Assembly: GCA_023262005.1 (NCBI GenBank)
Contig: JALREL010000069.1
Span: 1 to 38,451, forward strand
Source of the DNA: Sphingorhabdus sp.
GTDB taxonomy: Bacteria > Pseudomonadota > Alphaproteobacteria > Sphingomonadales > Sphingomonadaceae
Direction: 5' to 3'
DNA: 38,451 nucleotides
Shown: positions 18,542 through 26,387 of the stretch, one piece after another
How positions within the stretch are numbered: the first letter of the stretch is position 1
Layout of the letters: each line of letters opens with the position of its first letter
Made by a program: the position numbers and the translations under genes
Notes under the pieces: model-generated
Told to the model about the DNA's origin: nothing
Database searches by the model: none
What the model saw: only the letters and a program-made list of their open reading frames with translations

Positions 18542-20032
18542 GTGCCCAACAAACTGCTTTTAAGCATCGCAGCCTCGACACTCATTCTCGGCTGCGCGTC
18601 GACACAAAATGCACAAGCCGCCAAATCCAAGAGCAGCGAACCCCTTCCGTTCACCGCCAAGGAAAAGGCCAATGGTGCCAAATACCATCCCGAGATTCTA
18701 AAGGAATTTGGCGGCGCCTATCAAAGCCCGCAAACCGCTTATGTTGAACGCGTCGGCAAGCGGATCGCGCTGCAATCGGGGCTTGCGAACAGCGAAAGCG
18801 AATTCACTGTCACCTTCCTGAATTCAGCAGTGAACAACGCCTTCGCGATTGAGGGCGGCTATGTCTACATCACCCGCCAGCTGGTTGCGCTGAGCAACAG
18901 CGAAGCGGAGATGGCAGGTGTCCTTGGCCATGAAGTCGGGCACACGGCTGCACGGCACAGCAAAAAGCGCCAGCAACGTGCCACTATAGCCAATATCCTT
19001 GGTGCAATCGGCACCATTGGCGGTGCGATGCTGGGGGATAATGGCGGACTAGCCGGGGCGCTGGGCGGCGTCGCCCGCGAATATTCCGGCGCTTTGGCGC
19101 AGATATTTACGCTCAAATATTCGCGCAGCCAGGAAGAACAGGCTGACGACCTTGGCATCAAATATCTCAGCAAGGCTGGCTATGATCCGCTGGCAATGTC
19201 TTCGATGCTCAATGCGCTGGCATTGCAAACCGCCGTCGACACGCGTGTTGCCGGGCTGAATAGCCATTCCGTGCCTGAATGGGCCAGCACCCACCCAGAT
19301 CCGGCCCGCCGCGTGGTGCGTGCGGCAACCAATGCCCGCAAATATCCGGCGAGCACGGTGCGTAATGCCGATGTCCACCTGCGCGCGATCGACGGAATGC
19401 TCTATGATGACGATCCCAAGGAAGGCGTGATCGAAGGTCAGGAATTCATGCATCCCGAACTGCGGCTGCGCTTCGCCGTTCCTGCGGGCTTTGGCATGTC
19501 AAACAGTTCACAGGCCGTGTCGATCAACGGCAATGGCGGGAAAGCGTTGTTTACGACACAGGCTTATACGGGTGACCGCCGGGCCTATATCGATGCGGCT
19601 TTCAAGGCGGTGGTCGGCGAACAGCAGCAGGTCAATTATGGCCATATCCAGCAAACCACGATCAACGGTATTCCGGCATTCTATGCCTCTGCCAATGTCC
19701 AGACCCAGCAATCGGGTGTCGTGCGGCTGACTGTATTCGCTTATGAATGGAAGTCCAACCAAGCTTTCCACTTCGTGACCATTTCGCCCGCCAACAGCAC
19801 GCCCTTCACCTCGATGTTTGAGAGCGTGACGCGCCTGACCGATCGAGAGGCGGCGGCCATCAAGCCGCGCAAGATCCGCGTGGTGACGGTCGGAAGGTCG
19901 GATACGGTTGCGACCCTGGCTGCACGCATGGCCTATCGGAATTACCAGACCGAGCGCTTCCTCGCGCTCAATGGTCTATCCGGCAATGCAAGCCTGACTG
20001 CCGGGCAGAAGGTGAAAATCGTTACATATTAA
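18542..20032 (+). CDS. M48 family metalloprotease lipoprotein
   Basis: A 496-aa exported zinc protease. The N-terminus is a likely lipoprotein signal (LLLSIAASTLILGC, lipid Cys18). The catalytic HEVGH is at residues 130-134 (VLGHEVGHTAARHS), and the third ligand region is QEEQADDLGIKYLSKAGYDP. The region after about 280 is not the TPR array of BepA/YfgC; the end (TVGRSDTVATLAARMAYRNY to QKVKIVTY) looks like a LysM-type module that could bind peptidoglycan. The GTG start has AAGGAG 6 nt upstream. It is expected in the periplasm, attached to a membrane, degrading misassembled outer-membrane proteins. It ends at a hairpin shared with convergent dksA. Confidence 0.9.
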   Translation: MPNKLLLSIAASTLILGCASTQNAQAAKSKSSEPLPFTAKEKANGAKYHPEILKEFGGAYQSPQTAYVERVGKRIALQSGLANSESEFTVTFLNSAVNNAFAIEGGYVYITRQLVALSNSEAEMAGVLGHEVGHTAARHSKKRQQRATIANILGAIGTIGGAMLGDNGGLAGALGGVAREYSGALAQIFTLKYSRSQEEQADDLGIKYLSKAGYDPLAMSSMLNALALQTAVDTRVAGLNSHSVPEWASTHPDPARRVVRAATNARKYPASTVRNADVHLRAIDGMLYDDDPKEGVIEGQEFMHPELRLRFAVPAGFGMSNSSQAVSINGNGGKALFTTQAYTGDRRAYIDAAFKAVVGEQQQVNYGHIQQTTINGIPAFYASANVQTQQSGVVRLTVFAYEWKSNQAFHFVTISPANSTPFTSMFESVTRLTDREAAAIKPRKIRVVTVGRSDTVATLAARMAYRNYQTERFLALNGLSGNASLTAGQKVKIVTY

Positions 20033-20038
20033 AGGGAA

Positions 20039-20070
20039 ATCCGGCGCTCTTGCCTAGGCAGGCGCCGGAT
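20039..20070. terminator. Hairpin between convergent M48 gene and dksA
   Basis: A perfect 9-bp stem (ATCCGGCGC 20039-20047 with GCGCCGGAT 20062-20070) lies between the two stop codons. The loop contains a second perfect palindrome, TGCCTAGGCA (20051-20060). There is no long T-run; on the minus strand it is followed by TTTCCCTTT. It is a probable bidirectional terminator. Confidence 0.6.
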
Positions 20071-20078
20071 ATTCCAGA

Positions 20079-20543
20079 TCAGTCGTCGCGCGAAATGCGT
20101 TCCTGGCGTTCGTGGCGCTCCTGCGCCTCGAGCGTCATGGTCGCGATCGGGCGCGCGCGCAGTCGGGCGAGTGAAATAGGTTCGCCGGTCACTTGGCAAT
20201 AGCCATATTCGCCTTCCTTGATCCGGCGAAGCGCAGCATCGATTTTGGCAATGAGTTTGCGCTGGCGATCGCGTGTGCGCAGTTCGATTCCCCAATCGGT
20301 TTCGCTCGATGCGCGGTCATTCAGGTCGGGCTCGCGGATGGGTCCATCCTGCAGCTGGTTCAGCGTGCCCCTTGATTCATCGAGGATTTCCTTGCGCCAC
20401 CGAAGCAACTGCAATTCAAAAAACCGCAACTGCTTTTCATTCATGAACGGCTCGTCGTCAGACGGAACGTAATCGGGGTCTAGGTCGCTCTCCAATTCGC
20501 TGATTTTTTCAGATTTATCTTGCACTTGAGTGCTTGCATGCAT
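20079..20543 (-). CDS. dksA: RNA polymerase-binding factor DksA
   Basis: A 154-aa regulator that enters the RNA polymerase secondary channel and, with ppGpp, redirects transcription in the stringent response. The coiled-coil tip motif DxxDxA is present (D73, D76, A78 in EPDLNDRASS). The zinc finger is degenerate: of the four Cys positions only Cys116 remains, and Thr119, Thr137 and Ala140 occupy the others (YGYCQVTGEPI...RPIATMTLEAQERHE). This single-Cys form is known from alphaproteobacterial DksA and is thought not to need zinc. A Shine-Dalgarno GGAGA sits upstream of the ATG. It is transcribed away from the Ser-rich protein gene across the 378-nt spacer. Confidence 0.95.
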   Translation of the reverse strand: MHASTQVQDKSEKISELESDLDPDYVPSDDEPFMNEKQLRFFELQLLRWRKEILDESRGTLNQLQDGPIREPDLNDRASSETDWGIELRTRDRQRKLIAKIDAALRRIKEGEYGYCQVTGEPISLARLRARPIATMTLEAQERHERQERISRDD

Positions 20544-20921
20544 TGCAATTTCTCCACCGAAAAACGGCTATATGCGGGAGTTTCCGCCCACAATCCCTCT
20601 CTTGGCGGGCGCTATAGACTCGGCCCTATGGCCACACAAGCGGCAAATTCCGTATCGGCAAACTGCTTGTGGAAATCTCAACGGATAAGTCCTTCAAACT
20701 GTGATCAGAGTTAACCGATAGGGCGTCAAACAGTTCCACATCGGGACGCTCTCCTTATTTTACATAATGAAACGCTGATTTTTTGGGGAATTGCTGCTTT
20801 CAGTAGGGTTAATGCAATTGCGGAATGCGAAGGCTTACCGAAAGATGGCCGGGCATAGGGGAAAGCCACCGTCACATGGGCGTGCGGTGGCAACGCCCCT
20901 TGGACTAAAGAGGCAAACATT
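20544..20921. other. Non-coding spacer between dksA and the Ser-rich gene
   Basis: This 378-nt spacer has no credible gene. It should hold the dksA promoter (left side) and the promoter and leader of the Ser-rich gene (right side). A 7-bp inverted repeat CACAAGC/GCTTGTG (20635-20641 and 20665-20671) encloses two copies of CGGCAAA. The most AT-rich part, TTATTTTACATAATG (20755-20769), could include a -10 element, but no good -35 box lies at the right distance. Hairpins at 20865-20898 are listed separately. Confidence 0.6.
20865..20898 (+). promoter_or_regulatory. Competing hairpins in the Ser-rich gene leader
   Basis: GCCACCG (20865-20871) pairs perfectly with CGGTGGC (20885-20891). GGGCGT (20878-20883), which lies in that hairpin's loop, pairs perfectly with ACGCCC (20893-20898). 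Forming the second hairpin would put CGGTGGC in its loop, so the two compete; a true pseudoknot seems strained because only one base links the stems. The Shine-Dalgarno (AGAGG, about 20909-20913) follows directly. It could be a translational switch; no known riboswitch class was recognised. Confidence 0.4.
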
Positions 20922-22190
20922 ATGTCAGTACGAATGGCATTGGCGAAGCTATGCGCCTGCACTTGCGGTGGCGCGCTTATCGGCGGTGGCGCTGTGCAGG
21001 TTGCAGATCAGCCACCTGCGCAGGTCAAGGTGCACAAGGCCAAGAAAAAGGTCGTCAAGGCGCGCAAGATTGCCCATGCACCTGTCCGCAAGGTGAAGCG
21101 GGTCCGCAAGGTCGTTCGTACGACAACCACCACCTGTATGCCGCAGCCAGTCGCTATCGCGCAGGGCATGCCGATGCCGATCCCTTATGCGCCGCTCCCC
21201 CCAATGGGTGATGTCGGCAGCAGCGGTGGTGGCGGTGTACCCGTCGTCATCGGTGGTGGCTTTGGTGGCGGTTTCGGCGGCGGCTTCTTCGGCGGTTTTT
21301 CGGGAGGCGGTGGCGGTGGTGGTTCGTCCAACGTAACCAACACAATCAACATCAATCCCGGAAGCACCGGTTCGACTTCGTCCGGTGGTGAAGATGATGG
21401 GGGTGACGATGGCGATGGTGGCGAAGTTACAATTCCGCCTGACGGCACCTCGGGCGGCATCAACATCGTCATCAACAACAACAACAGCAACACCAGCTCG
21501 GGCAATGTATCGACGTCAACCGGTGGGGTAAGCAGCTCTTCCTCAACCTCGTCCGGCAACGTTTCGACATCGAGCGGTAACATCTCCTCGTCGAGTGGTA
21601 ATGTCTCGACCTCAAGCGGCAACGTATCGACGTCGTCGGGCAATGTTTCGACCTCGAGTGGCAACAACAGCACCAGTTCGTCGAGCTCGTCTTCGTCGTC
21701 GAGCAGTTCGTCTTCATCGAGCAGTTCGTCCTCCAGCTCGTCTTCGGGTGGAGGCAGCTCCGGTGGAAAGCCTGGCACCAGTTCAGGTGGTTCGAACGGT
21801 TCGTCAGGCTCGAGCGGATCGTCTGGCAGCAGCGGTTCGAGTGGTTCAAGTGGTTCCAGCGGCTCGTCGGGAAGCAGCGGTTCCTCCTCGTCTTCGAGCA
21901 GCTCGTCCTCGTCCAGCTCTTCGAGCAGTTCGTCGGGCGGCTCCTCAAGCTTTGGCGGCAGCACCAGCACCGGATCGACGGGTTCGAGCGGTTCTTCGTC
22001 GAGCAGCAGCTCCTCAAGCTCGTCGTCCTCCAGCTCGAGTTCATCTTCGTCGTCGAGCGGCGGCAGTTCGAGCAGCACCGGCGGAACCGACGTTCCTGCA
22101 CCGCCGATGGTCCTTCTGTTCGGTGCAGCGGCAGCAGGCCTGTTCGCCCGCCGCCGCAATGCGAAGAAGAAAGAGACCGATGCAGCCTAA
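20922..22190 (+). CDS. Ser-rich exported protein with PEP-CTERM-like tail
   Basis: A 422-aa, extremely low-complexity surface-type protein. The N-terminus is signal-like (MSVRMALAKLCACTCGGALIGGGA), followed by a very basic segment (about 37-67, rich in KVHKAKKKVVKAR-type residues), then a Gly-rich stretch (about 100-135). Residues about 190-385 are mostly Ser and Gly: seven-residue repeats of GNVSTSS type, a run of 24 Ser (21675-21746), (GSS)n triplets, and two more Ser runs. The C-terminus (VPAPPMVLLFG at 391-401, hydrophobic helix, ARRR at 409-412, basic tail) is a PEP-CTERM-like sorting signal, normally cut by an exosortase. Ser codons are mixed (TCG, AGC, AGT, TCC, TCT, TCA), which argues for selection on the protein rather than DNA slippage alone. 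Shine-Dalgarno AGAGG is 8 nt upstream. The function is unknown; a glycosylated envelope or matrix protein is a reasonable guess. Confidence 0.8.
   Translation: MSVRMALAKLCACTCGGALIGGGAVQVADQPPAQVKVHKAKKKVVKARKIAHAPVRKVKRVRKVVRTTTTTCMPQPVAIAQGMPMPIPYAPLPPMGDVGSSGGGGVPVVIGGGFGGGFGGGFFGGFSGGGGGGGSSNVTNTININPGSTGSTSSGGEDDGGDDGDGGEVTIPPDGTSGGINIVINNNNSNTSSGNVSTSTGGVSSSSSTSSGNVSTSSGNISSSSGNVSTSSGNVSTSSGNVSTSSGNNSTSSSSSSSSSSSSSSSSSSSSSSSSGGGSSGGKPGTSSGGSNGSSGSSGSSGSSGSSGSSGSSGSSGSSGSSSSSSSSSSSSSSSSSSGGSSSFGGSTSTGSTGSSGSSSSSSSSSSSSSSSSSSSSSSGGSSSSTGGTDVPAPPMVLLFGAAAAGLFARRRNAKKKETDAA
21487..22077 (+). repeat. Ser-coding tandem repeat region
   Basis: Within the Ser-rich gene, about 590 bp encode three successive repeat types: heptapeptides of GNVSTSS form (about 21487-21680), Ser homopolymers (21675-21746 and two later runs), and GSS triplets (about 21793-21890). 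Nucleotide copies are diverged by synonymous changes. Length variation between strains is likely. Confidence 0.8.
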
Positions 22191-22216
22191 CCGCAACAAA
22201 ACAGCTACAAATCGAC

Positions 22217-22243
22217 AAAGGGCGGCTTTGGGCCGCCCTTTTT
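22217..22243 (+). terminator. Intrinsic terminator after the Ser-rich gene
   Basis: A 10-bp stem, AAAGGGCGGC (22217-22226) with GCCGCCCTTT (22232-22241), has a 5-nt loop and ends in a T-run (TTTTT, 22239-22243). It lies 26 nt past the stop codon, and is the clearest Rho-independent terminator in the window. It isolates the Ser-rich gene from serS. Confidence 0.9.
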
Positions 22244-22298
22244 CGTTTGTCGTGCGTGCACATATCACACTTGCACAGGGGCTTGCCGCTCGGCATAG

Positions 22299-23585
<1,287 letters not shown>

Positions 23586-23596
23586 ACACCGCAGTG

Positions 23597-23654
23597 CCGA
23601 GCTTGTCGAAACACATCTTGCCGACAAGCGCCCTTCGACAGGCTCAGCGCTCGG
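23597..23654. repeat. REP-like inverted repeat, second copy
   Basis: The left arm CCGAGCTTGTCGAA (23597-23610) and the right arm TTCGACAGGCTCAGCGCTCG (from 23634) share the core of the element at 5360-5441. The left arm lacks about 7 nt found in the other copy. It fills most of the space between the serS stop and surE, and is open in the surE frame, which creates a false N-terminal extension. Confidence 0.8.
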
Positions 23655-23677
23655 TCATGAATGAAACGGAATTCCAA

Positions 23678-24442
23678 ATGCGTATCCTCCTCACCAATGA
23701 TGACGGCGTCCATGCTCCAGGGCTGAAGGTTCTTGAAAAGATTGCCCGCGAATTCAGCGACGATATCTGGATCGTTGCACCGGCAGAGGAAAATTCGGGC
23801 GCGGGCCACTCGTTGACGCTGACCCGCCCGGTGCGTATCCGCCAGCATGGCCACCAGCATTTTTCGGTGACCGGAACACCAACCGACTCCGTGATGATCG
23901 CGCTCGGCGTAGTGATGAAGGATGCAAAACCCGACCTGATCCTTTCGGGCGTCAATCGTGGTGCCAATCTGGGCGATGACATCACCTATTCGGGTACCGT
24001 TTCAGCCGCGATGGAAGGCGCTCTCGCCGGCGTTCGTGCAATCGCGATGAGCCAGGTTTACGGCAAGGAAGGTATGGGTGATGCGGTGCCATTTTCGGCT
24101 GCGGAGGCTTGGGGTGCGAAGGTTTTGGCCCCGCTGCTCGACCAGCCGTTCGTTCCACGCACATTGGTGAACGTCAACTTTCCGGCGATTGCACCCGAAG
24201 CGGTCAAGGGAATTCAGGTCGTGCGCCAGGGCTTCCACGATTACAGCCGCGGTTCGATCGTCAAAGGCACCGATCCGCGTGGTTATGACTATTACTGGTT
24301 CGGCCTGCACGGGGTGGAGCACACCTCAGGGCATGACACCGACCTCGAGGTGGTCGAAGACGGCTATATTTCGGTCACGCCCTTGCAACTCGACCTCACG
24401 CACCGCGACTCGCTCGCAGCTTTGCGCGCCGCTTTTTCCTGA
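23678..24442 (+). CDS. surE: 5'/3'-nucleotidase SurE
   Basis: A 254-aa metal-dependent phosphatase acting on nucleoside monophosphates, and in several bacteria on exopolyphosphate; linked to stationary-phase survival. The N-terminal MRILLTNDDGVHAPGL has the metal-binding NDD, and SGVNRGANLGDDITYSGTV has the conserved Asn and active-site loop. The family start MRILLTNDDG at 23678 is preferred. An ATG at 23657 would add 7 residues, and the frame open to 23594 would translate the REP-like element. The length matches the family (about 250 aa). It follows serS, a common alphaproteobacterial order. Confidence 0.96.
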   Translation: MRILLTNDDGVHAPGLKVLEKIAREFSDDIWIVAPAEENSGAGHSLTLTRPVRIRQHGHQHFSVTGTPTDSVMIALGVVMKDAKPDLILSGVNRGANLGDDITYSGTVSAAMEGALAGVRAIAMSQVYGKEGMGDAVPFSAAEAWGAKVLAPLLDQPFVPRTLVNVNFPAIAPEAVKGIQVVRQGFHDYSRGSIVKGTDPRGYDYYWFGLHGVEHTSGHDTDLEVVEDGYISVTPLQLDLTHRDSLAALRAAFS

Positions 24443-24451
24443 ACGGCCCGC

Positions 24452-24853
24452 TCAAGCACCCAATAGCGCGAAGACCAGCCCCATCGCGGCGTAGAACACA
24501 ATCCAGTAACCCGCGTCGATCGCGAACAATTTTCCCGATTTGCGGCCGAACAGGTAATTTGTGCCGATAGCAGGTGCGATGAAGCCGATGGCAATGCCGG
24601 TTGAAATCATCATGGTGCGCTGGAAATCGGTTTCGAAATGCGCCAGCAAATGGCCCAGGAAGACCGCCGACAACAGGCTGAACAGGAATGTGATTCCGAA
24701 AATCTTGGCCATGTTCGACGATTTGATTTCCTCGTCAGAAAGCCCGATTTCGTGCTGCCACGCCTTGCCAAACAATGGCCCGTACCAGATCCCGCCGACA
24801 AGGAAGCCTGCCGCGGCTGCAACGATAATTGCCAACAGATTTGCATTTGCCAT
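24452..24853 (-). CDS. DUF1761-like integral membrane protein
   Basis: A 133-aa protein that is almost entirely membrane: four hydrophobic helices at about 6-24, 50-68, 78-96 and 112-130. The N-terminal pattern ANLLAIIVAAAAGFLVGGIWYGPLFGKAW is typical of the DUF1761 family, whose function is not known. A strong Shine-Dalgarno (GGGAGGAA) lies just before the ATG at 24853. A frame open upstream to 25354 is the antisense of rimO and is not real. It converges on surE with a 9-nt gap and diverges from rimO. Confidence 0.85.
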   Translation of the reverse strand: MANANLLAIIVAAAAGFLVGGIWYGPLFGKAWQHEIGLSDEEIKSSNMAKIFGITFLFSLLSAVFLGHLLAHFETDFQRTMMISTGIAIGFIAPAIGTNYLFGRKSGKLFAIDAGYWIVFYAAMGLVFALLGA

Positions 24854-24934
24854 GATCGTTTCCTCCCGACGCCATAATGCGCTGCAAACGCTCTGGTGAC
24901 AAGCGGCGCAAAAAGGCCTATGCGCGCGCCCATC

Positions 24935-26305
24935 ATGGCAACAAAGATTGAAGCGGCACCCAAGGTCGGCATGGTCTCCCTTGGTTGTCCCAAGGCGCTG
25001 GTCGACAGCGAACGAATCCTCACCAAGCTCCGCGCGGACGGCTATGCAATGTCGCCCGATTATGAAGGCGCGGACGTCGTCCTCGTCAACACCTGCGGCT
25101 TTCTCGACAGCGCAAAGGAAGAGAGCCTGGAGGCGATCGGTGAGGCCATTGCCGAAAATGGTCGCGTGATCGTCACCGGCTGCATGGGCAATGAGGCTGA
25201 ACTGATCCGCGCCCGTTTCCCGGAGGTTCTGGCCGTTACCGGCGCGCATCAGTATGAAGATGTTGTCGCTGCCGTGCATCAGGCCGCGCCGCCAGCCCGC
25301 GGTGCGTTTATCGACCTCGTCCCCGAAGGCGGGTTGAAGCTGACGCCGCGCCATTACAGCTATCTCAAGATTTCAGAGGGCTGCAACCATAGCTGCGCCT
25401 TTTGCATCATCCCCTCGCTCCGCGGCAAATTGGCCAGCCGCCGGGTCGATGCCGTGCTGCGCGAAGCCGAAAAGCTCGTCTCTGCGGGTACGAAGGAGCT
25501 GCTGGTTATCAGCCAGGATACATCGGCTTATGGTGTCGATACCCGGCACGAAGCCCGCGAGTGGAAAGGCCGCCAGGTGCGCGCGCATATGACCGACCTC
25601 GCGCGCGAATTAGGCCAGCTGCGCACCTCTGAAGGCAAGGTGCCATGGGTGCGGTTGCACTATGTCTATCCCTATCCGCATGTGGACGATGTTATTCCCC
25701 TGATGGCGGAGGGGCTGCTGACGCCCTATCTCGATATCCCGTTCCAGCATGCCGCGCCATCGGTGTTGAAATCGATGAAGCGCCCTGCGAATGAAGCCAA
25801 GGTTTTGGAACGCATCCGCAACTGGCGCAGCATTGCTCCCGATATTGCGATCCGTTCGAGCTTCGTCGTTGGCTTCCCGGGTGAGACTGAGGCGGATTTC
25901 CAATATCTGCTCGAATGGCTGGAAGAGGCGCAACTCGACCGCGTCGGTGCCTTCCGCTTTGAACCGGTTGAAGGTGCGGCGGCAAATGCGCTGCCCAACC
26001 CCGTGCCCGAAGAGATCAAGGAAGAGCGGTACCAGCGGATCATGGAAAAGACCGCTGCGATCAGCGCCGCGAAACTCGCTGCCAAGGTCGGACGCGTTTT
26101 GCCCGTTATCATTGATGAAGTTGGCGAGTCCGACGAAGATGGCAGCATCGGTGCAACCGCGCGCAGCCAGGCCGATGCCCCGGAAATCGATGGCAATGTC
26201 TTCCTGCGCGATGTGCCCGCACACCTGCAATCCGGCGATATTGTTGAAGTTACAATAGAAGATGCCGACGAGCACGATCTGTTCGGAGCGCTTGTAGCAA
26301 ACTGA
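24935..26305 (+). CDS. rimO: Ribosomal protein S12 methylthiotransferase RimO
   Basis: A radical-SAM enzyme, 456 aa from this start, that adds a methylthio group to the conserved Asp of ribosomal protein S12. The N-terminal MTTase domain carries three Cys ligands ([21 protein letters not shown]) for one 4Fe-4S cluster. The radical SAM motif CNHSCAFC (CxxxCxxC) binds the second. RIRN...[17 protein letters not shown] and a C-terminal TRAM-like domain follow. [12 protein letters not shown] marks RimO rather than MiaB. The start is uncertain: ATG at 24935 ([12 protein letters not shown]) fits the family, but ATG at 24920 has a possible AAGG Shine-Dalgarno and would add 5 residues. Confidence 0.95.
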   Translation: MATKIEAAPKVGMVSLGCPKALVDSERILTKLRADGYAMSPDYEGADVVLVNTCGFLDSAKEESLEAIGEAIAENGRVIVTGCMGNEAELIRARFPEVLAVTGAHQYEDVVAAVHQAAPPARGAFIDLVPEGGLKLTPRHYSYLKISEGCNHSCAFCIIPSLRGKLASRRVDAVLREAEKLVSAGTKELLVISQDTSAYGVDTRHEAREWKGRQVRAHMTDLARELGQLRTSEGKVPWVRLHYVYPYPHVDDVIPLMAEGLLTPYLDIPFQHAAPSVLKSMKRPANEAKVLERIRNWRSIAPDIAIRSSFVVGFPGETEADFQYLLEWLEEAQLDRVGAFRFEPVEGAAANALPNPVPEEIKEERYQRIMEKTAAISAAKLAAKVGRVLPVIIDEVGESDEDGSIGATARSQADAPEIDGNVFLRDVPAHLQSGDIVEVTIEDADEHDLFGALVAN

Positions 26306-26313
26306 TGCAAGTG

Positions 26314-26330
26314 GGTTGCAATCTGCAACC
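26314..26330. promoter_or_regulatory. Perfect 17-bp palindrome before the monooxygenase
   Basis: GGTTGCA (26314-26320) and TGCAACC (26324-26330) are perfect inverted copies around ATC. The site is 8 nt past the rimO stop and about 57 nt before the monooxygenase ATG. It has the size and symmetry of an operator for a dimeric regulator; a 3-nt loop also allows a small hairpin, but no T-run follows. Confidence 0.5.
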
Positions 26331-26387
26331 ATGTAAGTAAGTTTCCTTTTAAACGCACAGTTAAAGTACGGGTAGAGGAGACGGCCG

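Noticed and set aside
20810-20904. Possible sigma-54 promoters (GGGTTAATGCAATTGC and TGGCAACGCCCCTTGGA) before the Ser-rich gene
   Set aside because: In both, the GG and GC (or GG) elements are one base too far apart for sigma-54, which needs strict spacing; the second also lies too close to the start codon.
21185-22159. Long minus-strand frame rich in Glu, Asp, Leu and Pro opposite the Ser-rich gene
   Set aside because: It is the complement of the Ser codon repeats. It has no plausible ribosome-binding site and no family resemblance, while the plus strand has a Shine-Dalgarno, a signal-like start, a sorting tail and a terminator.
24854-25354. N-terminal extension of the DUF1761-like protein to 300 aa
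   Set aside because: The extra part is antisense to rimO and unlike the family, and a strong Shine-Dalgarno sits at the internal ATG at 24853.
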